Shown one piece after another: positions 56,468 through 64,000 of a stretch of DNA of 64,000 bases; the stretch's first letter is position 1, and each line of letters begins with the position of its first letter. The DNA is from Caballeronia sp. INDeC2. GTDB taxonomy: Bacteria > Pseudomonadota > Gammaproteobacteria > Burkholderiales > Burkholderiaceae. The position numbers and the translations under genes are program-made. Under the pieces are notes generated by a model, which was not told the origin of the DNA, ran no database searches, and worked only from the letters and a program-made list of their open reading frames with translations. The DNA is taken from assembly GCF_023631325.1 (NCBI RefSeq), contig NZ_JALQDG010000001.1, forward strand, positions 155,402-219,401. The letters run 5' to 3'.

Positions 56468-57456
56468 ATGGGATTTGCCTGATCGACGGCCGGTTTGCGC
56501 ACCACATTGGCGATCACTTCGACCTGGCGCGCGACGGCGGGCGGCACTGGCACATCACCGCGCAGCACGCATTCGATCCACCGCGCGGTGGTTGCGGCGT
56601 CGAGCGTTTCGGGCAGTTCGACCTGCGGCGCGTGCGGCTGCGAATGCTCGGGCGCGATCAGCGTTTCGACGTGGCCGTCGTGGAACCAGTCGACCTGCAC
56701 CTGACGGCGCGTGTCCGCAACGGCTTCGCCTTCGGTGCCGCGCGCGAGCAGTGCGCCGCCCGCCGCCGCGTCCGGATGCTCGGTGAAAAGCGACGTGAGA
56801 CTCTCGCGATACTCCGGATGCGTGTAATTGACGAGCCTCAGACCCGGCTCGGCGAACGGCTGGAGAATTTTCACGAGCGTGTGCGTCGAGTTGCGCACGC
56901 CCATGCGGTGTCTCAGCACCAGGAGGCGCGCGAGCTTCGGCGCAAGCACGGCGATCGGTGCGAACGCAAGACGGCGCGACGCGAGGCTGTCTTCGATTTC
57001 ATCGTGCGAAGCCGCGTGCGCGATACCCAACTCGGTGAAAATCTCCGCGCTCGTGACGCGGCCCGGATCGGCAGTGACGCCGTGCACCAGCACCGGCACG
57101 CCTTCGCGCGCGAGCAAGAGCGACAGCAGCGGCACGAGATTCGGCGTCTTGCGCGCGCCGTTGTAGCTCGGAATCGACACGGGCCGCGCGTGTTCACGGC
57201 CATCCTGAACATGCAGCGGCTCGAACGAGCGATGCGCTGCGCAAAGCATCGCGGCAAGCTCGGCGGCGGTTTCGCCCTTGACGCGATAGGCGAGCAGAAC
57301 CGCGCCCAGTTCGAGTTCGGCGACGCGATCGTCGAGTATTGCTTCGTAGAGGGCGTAGGTGTCGTCGTGCGAGAGGGCGCGCGCGCCGTTCGGCCCGCGG
57401 CCGATTTCCTTGATATAGCGCGCGCAGGCGAAAGTGGGGGGAGCGGAGTCGGTCAT
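56464..57456 (-). CDS. ybiB: YbiB-like protein (TrpD2 family)
   Basis: The 330-residue protein resembles YbiB/TrpD2, relatives of anthranilate phosphoribosyltransferase that bind nucleic acid rather than PRPP. Motifs are GARALSHDDTYALYEAILDD, ELGAVLLAYRVKGETAAEL, SIPSYNGARKTPNLVPLLSL, GVRNSTHTLVKILQP and YTHPEYRESLTSLF. ATG 57456 gives the family start. The -35 box of the leuA leader promoter overlaps its stop codon. The interval 57457-57782 before the next gene has no further feature I can support. Confidence 0.85.
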   Translation of the reverse strand: MTDSAPPTFACARYIKEIGRGPNGARALSHDDTYALYEAILDDRVAELELGAVLLAYRVKGETAAELAAMLCAAHRSFEPLHVQDGREHARPVSIPSYNGARKTPNLVPLLSLLLAREGVPVLVHGVTADPGRVTSAEIFTELGIAHAASHDEIEDSLASRRLAFAPIAVLAPKLARLLVLRHRMGVRNSTHTLVKILQPFAEPGLRLVNYTHPEYRESLTSLFTEHPDAAAGGALLARGTEGEAVADTRRQVQVDWFHDGHVETLIAPEHSQPHAPQVELPETLDAATTARWIECVLRGDVPVPPAVARQVEVIANVVRKPAVDQANPI

Positions 57457-57782
57457 CGGAAAGTTGGCGGATCGGGTGCTCAATTCCGTACTGTGAGCGA
57501 TGCCGTCGCGCGTTTTAAGGTGCAAGAAGTTTATTGAGTACCGTATTTGACGAGCGCTGGCAAGGTGCACCGAGCGACCGTTTCGCGCGAATTTCGTCCG
57601 ATGCCTGCTCATGACGAAGCGCCGGCCGACCCGCCGATAGCTCGCCGAAAGCTCGCAAAGCCGCGCCCGACAAGCTTCGCCACGATTTGCGCGCGCACGT
57701 TAAACTCCTTTTTCTCGCCGGCCGTTCGCGCTGGCGCATTCGTTCATGAATCTGCACGTCAAAACAGCAACAGGAGAGCGGA

Positions 57783-58481
57783 ATGACTTACGTGTTTCCT
57801 CCGGCGCCGGCCGCAGCGGTGCCCGTCGATGGTTCGAATGAGCAGTTTCCGGTGCGCCGCATCTACTGCGTCGGCCGTAACTACGAAGCCCACGCGCGCG
57901 AAATGGGCCACGATCCGGATCGCGAGCCGCCGTTCTTCTTCAGCAAGCCCGCGGATGCCGTGCTGTACGTCGCGCCGGGTTCGACGGGCGAATTCCCGTA
58001 TCCGTCGCAGACGAAAAACCTGCACTTCGAGATGGAACTCGTCGCCGCCATTGGCAAGCAGGGCCGGGACATTCCCGTCGATCAAGCGCTCGATTACGTC
58101 TACGGTTACGCGCTCGGCCTCGACATGACGCGCCGCGACCTGCAAGCCGAAGCGAAGAAGCTTGGCCGTCCGTGGGACACGGCGAAAGGCTTCGACCGCT
58201 CGGCGCCGATCGGCCCGATCCATCCGGTGTCGAAGGTCGGGCATCTGGAAAAGAGCGCGATCTGGCTCACCGTCAACGGCGAGGAAAAGCAGCGTTCCGA
58301 CATCTCGCAACTGATCTGGTCGGTGGGTGAAACCGTCGCGTATCTGTCGACGCTATTCGAGCTCTTTCCCGGCGATCTCATTTTCACCGGCACGCCCGAA
58401 GGCGTCGGCGCGGTCGTGAAGGGCGATCTGCTGAAGGGCGGCGTCGACGGCATCGGCGAATTCGCCGTGCGCGTGGTCTGA
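57783..58481 (+). CDS. Fumarylacetoacetate hydrolase family protein
   Basis: The 232-residue protein has the FAH fold with IYCVGRNYEAHAREMGHDPD, PFFFSKPADAV, the metal-binding acidic residues in FEMELVAAIGKQGRDI and YVYGYALGLDMTRRDLQ, and FTGTPEGVGAVVKGD. Family members hydrolyse fumarylpyruvate, acylpyruvates or related diketo acids. Coupling to a maleylacetoacetate/maleylpyruvate isomerase gene four bases later suggests the end of tyrosine or gentisate breakdown. Confidence 0.9.
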   Translation: MTYVFPPAPAAAVPVDGSNEQFPVRRIYCVGRNYEAHAREMGHDPDREPPFFFSKPADAVLYVAPGSTGEFPYPSQTKNLHFEMELVAAIGKQGRDIPVDQALDYVYGYALGLDMTRRDLQAEAKKLGRPWDTAKGFDRSAPIGPIHPVSKVGHLEKSAIWLTVNGEEKQRSDISQLIWSVGETVAYLSTLFELFPGDLIFTGTPEGVGAVVKGDLLKGGVDGIGEFAVRVV

Positions 58482-58485
58482 GCGC

Positions 58486-59136
58486 ATGAACATGAAGCTC
58501 TACAGCTATTTCCGCAGCTCGGCGGCGTATCGCGTGCGCATCGCGCTGAATCTGAAAGGGCTCGCTTACGACTACGTCGGCGTGCATCTGCTGCGCGACG
58601 GCGGGCAGCAGCTCAAGCCCGAGTATCGCGCGGTGAATCCGGACGGCATCGTGCCGGCGCTCGTCGTCGGCAACGACGTGCTCACGCAGTCCCTCGCGAT
58701 CATCGAGTATCTCGACGAGACGCATCCCGAGCCGCCGCTTCTGCCGAAAACCCCGTCCGACCGCGCGTTCGTCCGCTCCGTCGCGATGCAGGTCGCGTGC
58801 GAAATTCATCCGCTGGACAATCTGCGCGTGCTGAAGTACCTGAAGCATCAGGTCAAGGTGCCGGACGAAGCGAAGGACGCGTGGTACAGGCATTGGGTCG
58901 AGACCGGCTTCGCGTCGCTCGAAGCGCGGCTTGCCGCCGACAGGCGTGTCGGCGCGCTGACCTTCGGCGACACGCCGACCGTCGCCGATCTGTGCATCGT
59001 GCCGCAGGTGTTCAATGCGCGGCGCTTCGGCATCGACGTGACGCCTTATCCGACGATCGCGCGCATCGCCGATCACGCCTGCACGCTCGATGCCTTCGCC
59101 CGGGCCGCTCCGGCGCAGCAGCCGGACGCCGAATGA
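58486..59136 (+). CDS. maiA: Maleylacetoacetate (maleylpyruvate) isomerase
   Basis: This zeta-class glutathione transferase isomerises maleylacetoacetate or maleylpyruvate. The 216-residue protein has the zeta signature YSYFRSSAAYRVRIALNLKG with the SSC-like SSA active loop, NPDGIVPALVV, LAIIEYLDETHP, and the C-terminal ADLCIVPQVFNARRF. It is probably co-transcribed with the FAH gene four bases upstream; its stop overlaps the LysE gene as ATGA. Loss of the cysteine from the usual SSC motif is notable. Confidence 0.9.
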   Translation: MNMKLYSYFRSSAAYRVRIALNLKGLAYDYVGVHLLRDGGQQLKPEYRAVNPDGIVPALVVGNDVLTQSLAIIEYLDETHPEPPLLPKTPSDRAFVRSVAMQVACEIHPLDNLRVLKYLKHQVKVPDEAKDAWYRHWVETGFASLEARLAADRRVGALTFGDTPTVADLCIVPQVFNARRFGIDVTPYPTIARIADHACTLDAFARAAPAQQPDAE

Positions 59137-59765
59137 CGGCAGCGGACTCTGCCGGAGCGCTGTCGGGTTATTTGTCGGGTGCGGGGCTGGGGGCGAGCCT
59201 GATCGTCGCGATCGGGGCGCAGAATGCGTTCGTGTTGCGGCAGGGGTTGAAGCGCCGTCACGTGGGCATCGTCGTGTCGATCTGCGCGTTCATCGACGTG
59301 CTGTTGATCGCGCTCGGCATCGGCGGAATGGGCGCGCTCATCGCGCGTGCGCCCTTTCTGCTCGACGTGATCCGCTGGGCAGGCGCGGTCTTCGTGTTTC
59401 TGTATGGCTTGCGCGCGTTTCTCGCGGCCTGGCGCGGACCGGGGCATCTGAACGCGTCGGACGGCGATTCGCAGACGGCGATCGGCGCGGCGTCCACCGT
59501 GCTCGCGCTGTCGCTGCTCAATCCGCATGTCTATCTCGATACCGTGGTGCTGCTCGGCGGCATCGGCGCGCAGCGTGGCTGGCCGGGGAACGCGTGGTTC
59601 GCGGCGGGCGCGATGTGCGCGTCGGTCGTCTGGTTCACGGCGCTCGGTTATGGGGCGCGTCTTCTGGAGCCGTGGTTCGAGAAGGACGTGTCGTGGCGCG
59701 TGCTCGATGTGATCGTCGGCTGCGTGATGTGGTGGATCGCGCTTTCCCTGACGTTCGCGCGATGA
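59133..59765 (+). CDS. LysE/ArgO family amino acid exporter
   Basis: The 210-residue protein has about six membrane segments and the LysE-family motifs GLGASLIVAIGAQNAFVLRQ, ISICAFIDVLLIALGI-like SICAFIDVLLIALGIGGMG, YGLRAFLAAWRG and SLLNPHVYLDTVVLLGGIG. The QNAFVLRQG motif and the NPHVYLDT motif resemble ArgO and LysE, exporters of arginine or lysine. The start ATG overlaps the maiA stop. Confidence 0.9.
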   Translation: MTAADSAGALSGYLSGAGLGASLIVAIGAQNAFVLRQGLKRRHVGIVVSICAFIDVLLIALGIGGMGALIARAPFLLDVIRWAGAVFVFLYGLRAFLAAWRGPGHLNASDGDSQTAIGAASTVLALSLLNPHVYLDTVVLLGGIGAQRGWPGNAWFAAGAMCASVVWFTALGYGARLLEPWFEKDVSWRVLDVIVGCVMWWIALSLTFAR

Positions 59766-59770
59766 AAAAA

Positions 59771-59788
59771 GGCGTCCACGCGGACGCC
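59771..59788 (-). terminator. Terminator downstream of ftsY
   Basis: GGCGTCC, ACGC, GGACGCC (59771-59788) is a 7-base stem with a T run on the minus strand (A6 at 59765-59770 on the plus strand). It lies 11 bases after the ftsY stop. Confidence 0.85.
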
Positions 59789-59798
59789 CTCTTCAAGC

Positions 59799-61031
59799 TC
59801 AACCAAGCAACGCGTCCGCGAATTCTTCCGCGCTGAACGGCTGCAAATCCTCGACTTTCTCGCCCACGCCGATAAAGTACACCGGAATGGGCCGCTGACG
59901 CGCGATGGCGGCGAGAATGCCGCCTTTCGCGGTGCCGTCGAGCTTGGTGACGACAAGGCCGGTCAGACCGAGCGCATCGTCGAACGCCTTCACTTGCGCG
60001 AGGGCGTTTTGGCCCGTGTTCGCGTCGATAACGAGCAGTACTTCGTGCGGCGCGTCGGGCATCGCCTTCGCGATCACGCGGCGCACCTTGCGCAGCTCTT
60101 CCATCAGATGCAGTTGCGTCGGCAGACGGCCGGCGGTGTCGGCCATCATCACGTCGATCTTGCGCGCACGCGCCGCGCCGACTGCGTCGTAAATCACGGC
60201 GGCGGCGTCGCCGCTTTCCTGCGCGATCACCGTCACGTTGTTACGCTCGCCCCAGACCGTCAGTTGCTCGCGCGCGGCGGCGCGGAACGTATCGCCCGCA
60301 GCGAGCAGCACCGATTGGTTGAAGTGCTGCAGATGCTTCGCCAGCTTGCCGATGCTCGTCGTCTTGCCGACGCCGTTCACCCCCGCGATCATCATCACGA
60401 GCGGTTGCGCGCGTCCGAGCATCAACGATTTTTCTAGCGGGCGCAGCAGATCGACGAGCAATTCGCGCAGCGCGGCCTTCACTTGCGACGCATCGGTCAG
60501 ACGCTCCGCGCGCACTTTCTCACGCAGCGATTCGAGCAGGAACTCGGTGGCATCGACGCCGGCATCGGACATCAGCAGCGCGGTTTCGAGTTCTTCGTAC
60601 AGGTCTTCGTCGATCTTCGCGCTGACGAAAATGCCCGTCAGGTTGGAGCTCGTCTTTGAGAGACCGTGACGCAAACGCGACATCCACGATTTTTTCGCGA
60701 CCGGATCGGGCTCGGGCGGCGGCACGATTTCCTCGCTCGCCAGATCCGTTTCCGGACCGCGCGCCCATTGCGATTGAGTGCGGCCTTGCCAGTATTCCTT
60801 CGATTCTTCCGCCCGCGCCTCGACGGGCGATGCGGGAACGACGGGAACAGGAGGTTCTGCGGGCGCCTCGGGCTGCGCCGCTTCCGACGGCGGCGCTTCG
60901 GTGGCAAGCGCTTGCCGTTCCAGCTCTGCGTCGGAGATTTCTTCGTCCTCGGCCGCCTCGACGGTTTCTTCCTGAGGAGCGTCGAGCGGCGCGTCAGCCG
61001 GCTTTTTGAATTTCTTGAAGAAGCTGAACAT
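59799..61031 (-). CDS. ftsY: Signal recognition particle receptor FtsY
   Basis: FtsY docks SRP-ribosome complexes at the membrane for co-translational insertion. The 410-residue protein has an acidic, proline-rich N-terminal A domain (about 1-110), a basic lipid-binding start MFSFFKKFKK, the N domain, and the GTPase with GVNGVGKTTSIGKLAKHLQ, TFRAAAREQL, MADTAGRLPTQ, TKLDGTAKGG and a C-terminal GVGEKVEDLQPFSAEEFADALLG region ending FADALLG. It is divergent from rsmD. Confidence 0.96.
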   Translation of the reverse strand: MFSFFKKFKKPADAPLDAPQEETVEAAEDEEISDAELERQALATEAPPSEAAQPEAPAEPPVPVVPASPVEARAEESKEYWQGRTQSQWARGPETDLASEEIVPPPEPDPVAKKSWMSRLRHGLSKTSSNLTGIFVSAKIDEDLYEELETALLMSDAGVDATEFLLESLREKVRAERLTDASQVKAALRELLVDLLRPLEKSLMLGRAQPLVMMIAGVNGVGKTTSIGKLAKHLQHFNQSVLLAAGDTFRAAAREQLTVWGERNNVTVIAQESGDAAAVIYDAVGAARARKIDVMMADTAGRLPTQLHLMEELRKVRRVIAKAMPDAPHEVLLVIDANTGQNALAQVKAFDDALGLTGLVVTKLDGTAKGGILAAIARQRPIPVYFIGVGEKVEDLQPFSAEEFADALLG

Positions 61032-61229
61032 GGATTTTGACGATGATGCGCGCGTGAACCGATGGCCTCTTGCGCGCTTTCGAGTCGCTACGCGCGAGGC
61101 CTGCGCGATGGGATAGTAGCCACATATTTTATCAGGCGCCGCCGTCCGCGCCCGTGCGGCGCCCGGCGTGGCGCGCGCGTGTGGTAACGTTGGCTTTCAT
61201 TGCCCGCGCCGGCCGATCTTCAAACAAAA

Positions 61230-61889
61230 ATGGCCGGCGAAGCCCAATCCAACAGTCTTTTTATGCCCCGCTCGTCCGCTACACGATCCACCTTGCCCAG
61301 CCATACGCCGTCGCGCGGAGGCAAACCTCACACGATCCGCATCATCGGCGGAGACTGGAAGCGCACGCCGCTGCCCGTGCTCGATCTGGACGGCCTGAGG
61401 CCCACGCCGGACCGCGTGCGCGAGACGCTCTTCAACTGGCTCGGCCAGGATCTGAACGGCCAGAACTGCCTCGACATGTTCGCGGGCAGCGGCGCGCTCG
61501 GTTTCGAGGCGGCGTCGCGCGGGGCGGCGCGTGTGCTGATGGTCGAAAGGAGCGGGAAGGCGGCCGCGCAGATAAGGGCGAACCAAGCGAAGCTCGGCGC
61601 GCGCAACATCGAGATCGCGGAAGCGGATGCGCTGCGGCTCGTCGCGAGCCTCGCGCACGGTTCGTTCGACGTGATCTTTCTGGACCCGCCGTTCGGCGAT
61701 CAGGCGTTGCTCTTGCGCGCGCTGGAACTGGCGGCGCCGCTCGTCGCGCAGGATGGGGCAATTTACGTCGAATGCGGCGATCCGCTGGATCTGACTGGCA
61801 TCGATGCGCTCGCAGGCTGGACCGTCGTGCGCGAAGGCAAGGCGGGTGCAGTCCGCTATCATTTGCTGCGCCGCGAAAATGAGGAATAA
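61230..61889 (+). CDS. rsmD: 16S rRNA (guanine(966)-N2)-methyltransferase
   Basis: RsmD methylates G966 of 16S rRNA. The 219-residue protein has the N-terminal TIRIIGGDWKRTPLPV, RPTPDRVRETLFNWL, the SAM-binding LDMFAGSGALGFEAASRGA, and the catalytic FLDPPFGDQ. The start is uncertain: ATG 61230, ATG 61263 and a TTG at 61200 are all in frame and none has a strong ribosome site. It precedes coaD by 99 bases, a conserved pair. Confidence 0.93.
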   Translation: MAGEAQSNSLFMPRSSATRSTLPSHTPSRGGKPHTIRIIGGDWKRTPLPVLDLDGLRPTPDRVRETLFNWLGQDLNGQNCLDMFAGSGALGFEAASRGAARVLMVERSGKAAAQIRANQAKLGARNIEIAEADALRLVASLAHGSFDVIFLDPPFGDQALLLRALELAAPLVAQDGAIYVECGDPLDLTGIDALAGWTVVREGKAGAVRYHLLRRENEE

Positions 61890-61988
61890 TGCGCGTTCCC
61901 GATTTTGGTACAGCCAATCTCACGGGGAATGAGGGAGAGTTGGTCGTCGTGGCCACGCGGCCCAACGTAAATAGAAGAGGAGAAGCTC

Positions 61989-62495
61989 ATGGTTGTCGCC
62001 GTGTATCCGGGTACGTTCGACCCGCTCACTCGTGGGCATGAAGACATCGTCCGGCGCGCGTCGAGCATTTTCGATCAGCTCGTCGTGGGCGTCGCGCACA
62101 GCCAGGCAAAGAAGCCGTTTTTCTCGCTGCAGGAGCGGCTGGATATCGCGCACGAGGTTCTCGGGCATTACCCGAACGTGCAGGTGAGCAGTTTCACCGG
62201 GCTACTGAAGGATTTCGTGCGCAAGAACAACGCGCGCGTCATCGTGCGCGGACTGCGCGCCGTATCCGACTTCGAGTACGAGTTCCAGATGGCCGGGATG
62301 AATCGCTATCTGCTGCCCGATGTCGAAACGATGTTCATGACGCCATCCGATCAGTATCAGTTCATCTCCGGCACCATTGTGCGCGAGATTGCGCAGCTGG
62401 GCGGCGACGTGAGCAAGTTCGTGTTCCCGTCGGTGGAAAAGCGGCTGATCGACAAAGTCGGTATTCTGTCGCAGAAGGATCCTGCGGCGCCCTGA
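61989..62495 (+). CDS. coaD: Phosphopantetheine adenylyltransferase
   Basis: CoaD makes dephospho-CoA from ATP and 4'-phosphopantetheine. The 168-residue protein has [18 protein letters not shown] with the nucleotidyl-transferase TRGH motif, [19 protein letters not shown] and the C-terminal [20 protein letters not shown]-rich site precedes the ATG. It is followed by a short interval and the interrupted ferredoxin gene. Confidence 0.96.
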   Translation: MVVAVYPGTFDPLTRGHEDIVRRASSIFDQLVVGVAHSQAKKPFFSLQERLDIAHEVLGHYPNVQVSSFTGLLKDFVRKNNARVIVRGLRAVSDFEYEFQMAGMNRYLLPDVETMFMTPSDQYQFISGTIVREIAQLGGDVSKFVFPSVEKRLIDKVGILSQKDPAAP

Positions 62496-62546
62496 GCGCC
62501 GGGCCCGCGCGCTTCGTCGTTATCGAATGAGGCGCGCGGGCGTCAT

Positions 62547-62564
62547 GCCGGTTTCGAAACCGGC
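62547..62564. repeat. Perfect palindrome between coaD and the broken ferredoxin gene
   Basis: GCCGGTTTCGAAACCGGC is an 18-base perfect palindrome in the 84-base gap between coaD and the ferredoxin start. It lacks a T run on both sides. It may be a transcriptional hairpin, or an operator. Confidence 0.55.
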
Positions 62565-62579
62565 GCAAGAGAGTGAAGC

Positions 62580-62615
62580 ATGTCTTTGATCATTACCGAC
62601 GAGTGCATCAACTGA
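62580..62615 (+). pseudogene. Truncated 4Fe-4S ferredoxin (YfhL family), 11 codons
   Basis: The frame reads MSLIITDECIN and stops. In YfhL-type ferredoxins the start is MSL-ITDECINCDVC, and the gene normally follows coaD in betaproteobacteria. The match covers residues 1-11 and ends exactly where the first cluster cysteine codon should continue (TG|A instead of TGC/TGT). The downstream DNA is unrelated, lower in GC and carries an integrase, so the gene was most likely cut by an inserted element. Confidence 0.75.
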
Positions 62616-62721
62616 AAAGTGGGGTCATATCAATTCGGTAACCGTAGGCTGAGGCTTTTCAGCATTTTCAATTGCACGAAGTCATGTTTTTGCAACTCAA
62701 CCGCAACTCAGAGACAAAAGC
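62616..62721. other. Left junction of an integrated element (putative attL region)
   Basis: Composition changes abruptly after the ferredoxin stub. The interval has repeated CAACT/CAACTCA-like words close to the integrase start (about 62675-62712) and no ferredoxin continuation. The crossover is probably within or next to GAGTGCATCAACTG (62601-62614). A second copy, with the rest of the ferredoxin gene, would lie outside the window. Confidence 0.5.
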
Positions 62722-63645
62722 ATGGCGACATTCAGTCAACGCAATGGGCGTTGGCAGATCAAAATAAATCGTAAGGGCTTTCCTACGCAGTACAAATCGT
62801 TTTCAACGAAAGCCGAAGGCCAGATTTGGGCGCGTTCCGTCGAAACCGCAATGGATGACGGGACGTGGGTCGATCCAGCCGGTACGACCGAAATAACCTT
62901 CGGCAAGCTGCTGGAGCGGTACAAAGAGTCGGTTACACCGACAAAACGCAGCAGGCGCAGCGAGGAATACCGCATTGGAAAAATGATGCGGCACAAGATC
63001 GCTGAGTACAGCATGGGCAACCTCACAACCAGCATACTCGCGGACTATCGCGATCAACGACTCAAGGACGCGTCGAACTCATGCGTCTGTCGCGAACTGG
63101 CGACAATCAGTGCAGCCATAACGCATGCTCAGCGCGAGTGGGGGCTTAGCCTCAACAATCCTGCAAAGCTTGTCAAGAAGCCGCGATTACCGCCTGGTAG
63201 AAATCGCTTGTTGAAGCCTGCAGAGCTTGAGCGGCTGTTGCATGAATTGCATGCAGAGCGTCACGAGTCGCGTAGCAAGTGGCTTGTGCCGCTAGTTAAG
63301 CTTGCGCTCGAAACGGCAATGCGTCAGGGCGAATTGCTGTCTCTACTCTGGAGGCATGTTGACCTTGAGCGACGCGTCGCATATTTGCCCATCACAAAGA
63401 ATGGCAAGGACCGATATGTTCCGCTGAGTAGCGCAGCCATCGCGATTCTTGAAAGTCTGGAACGCGTTGATGAGCGCGTTATCCCGATCACTCAGAACGT
63501 CGTGCTCTGCGCATGGCCGAGAGCCTGCAGGCGCGCTGACATTGAAGATTTTCACTTCCACGATCTGCGTCACATGGCAACAACTCGACTTGCGCAGAAA
63601 CTGCCTGCTCAGTGTCAGTTTTCGGGACGAGATCGGATTTATTGA
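62722..63645 (+). pseudogene. Tyrosine recombinase/phage integrase, truncated before the catalytic tyrosine
   Basis: The 307-residue product has a phage-type N-terminal arm (GRWQIKINRKGFPTQYKSF), a core-binding domain (YKESVTPTKRSRRSEEYRIG) and the catalytic domain with R201 (ETAMRQGELL), K226 (TKNGKDRYVPL) and H280-R283 (HDLRHMATTRLAQKLP). The family then continues with a GH-R and a tyrosine about 35 residues later. Here the similarity stops at about residue 295 and the frame ends after 12 unrelated residues (AQCQFSGRDRIY). Catalytic tyrosine and second H/W motif are absent, so it should not recombine. Confidence 0.85.
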
Positions 63646-63885
63646 GGGGCGCTTGGGCCGGAGCAGAACCCGCGAACTTCTTGTTAGTGCCAAAGCGGCC
63701 AAACATCGAGTTCCGGGAAACGCGGGATTGAGCTTGCATGATTAATTTCCTTGAAAAGTTTGTTAATGCCGATCAGTTAATCGACAAAACGAACTTTAAA
63801 CAGGAGCGAAAATGCAAAATAGCCCGCGCAGTACCGAACGGGCCATACTTGCCTGCAAGTGGTTAACCGTTTGCAGGCAAGTCGT
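63646..63885. other. Accessory non-coding stretch, possible transposon remnant
   Basis: I see no credible coding sequence here. The DNA from about 63605 differs from the integrase family and could be the end of another inserted element. A perfect 12-base inverted repeat ACTTGCCTGCAA (63847-63858) / TTGCAGGCAAGT (63871-63882), with a 12-base loop containing GGTTAACC, lies just beyond the 3' end of the next gene and may be a transcription hairpin. Confidence 0.45.
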
Positions 63886-64000
63886 TCACTCTTTACTACC
63901 AAACGACATACCGTCCAGCCACTTGGTGATCGTGCGTTCGGCCTGATTCTCAGACAGTTCGATTTCGAGTTCAGCCGCCTTCGCAAGAACTGCTTTCTTG
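63886..64000 (-). CDS. Hypothetical protein, C-terminal part
   Basis: A minus-strand frame runs in from the right edge and ends at TGA 63886-63888, leaving about 37 residues: an alanine, lysine and glutamate-rich helix (KKAVLAKAAELEIELSENQA) followed by ERTITKWLDGMSFGSKE. The helical, charged C-terminus is not diagnostic. It is part of the accessory region and could be an element cargo or replication gene. Confidence 0.55.
   Translation of the reverse strand, partial: KKAVLAKAAELEIELSENQAERTITKWLDGMSFGSKE

Noticed and set aside
63449..63745. 98-codon plus-strand frame and two overlapping minus-strand frames after the integrase
   Set aside because: They overlap the integrase catalytic domain in other frames; no start signal and no recognisable domain.

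Overview
The window is a GC-rich, densely coded chromosomal segment of a betaproteobacterium of the Burkholderiaceae, most likely Caballeronia or Paraburkholderia. This rests on gene content and order: lipB-lipA, glnK-amtB, a coxB-ctaD-cox11-coxC-SURF1-ctaA-ctaB-SCO cluster, the nag PTS operon, rpoH, an ftsY/rsmD-coaD-ferredoxin block, and a dicarboxylate system dctA-dctB-dctD. Almost all of it is core housekeeping; only the last ~1.4 kb is clearly accessory.

Layout. 1-3.9 kb: end of a D-amino-acid transaminase gene, a YbeD-like protein, a LysR regulator, a DUF2917 protein and the lipoate genes lipB/lipA. 4-9 kb: dctA behind a sigma-54 promoter, with the DctB/DctD two-component system. 9-12.6 kb: a TlpA thioredoxin, a lipoprotein, a DnaA-box cluster, comM and ubiK. 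12.8-14.9 kb: glnK-amtB behind a perfect sigma-54 promoter. 15-20.5 kb: gshA-gshB, then mannose-type EIIA, HPr and Enzyme I. 20.5-21 kb: a large imperfect inverted repeat. 21-31.2 kb: an orphan autotransporter heptosyltransferase, moeB, ctpA, gpmA, rhodanese-grxC-secB-gpsA, a macrodomain hydrolase, trmL, comF and a methyltransferase. 31.3-41.8 kb: cytochrome c oxidase and its assembly and heme A genes. 42-44.1 kb: metQ with a Cys-Cys upstream peptide, and a MarR-GNAT protein. 44.4-52 kb: N-acetylglucosamine operon nagR-nagA-nagB(SIS)-nagF-nagE. 52-54.4 kb: rpoH with a perfect CIRCE operator, a PagL-like protein and an NTF2-like protein. 54.4-57.5 kb: leuA preceded by a CTA-rich leader peptide, and ybiB. 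57.8-62.5 kb: FAH hydrolase, maleylacetoacetate isomerase, LysE exporter, ftsY, rsmD, coaD. 62.6-64 kb: a ferredoxin gene cut after 11 codons, then a truncated tyrosine integrase and lower-GC DNA.

How the parts work together: DctB/DctD and sigma-54 should drive dctA; NtrC and sigma-54 should drive glnK-amtB; the nag operon encodes uptake, phosphorylation, deacetylation and deamination of GlcNAc, with its own EI/HPr/EIIA next to the general PTS proteins ~29 kb upstream; the cox block supplies oxidase subunits plus copper and heme A assembly factors.

The most notable signals are regulatory. Three short upstream ORFs precede single metabolic or transport genes: leuA (four rare CTA leucine codons), metQ (adjacent Cys codons, strong RBS) and dctA (strong RBS, continuing frame ending on the dctA start). 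Other signals are the CIRCE at rpoH, three clustered DnaA boxes, the ~0.42-kb inverted-repeat element, and the element inserted in the ferredoxin gene. All calls are by reading; no database search was possible.
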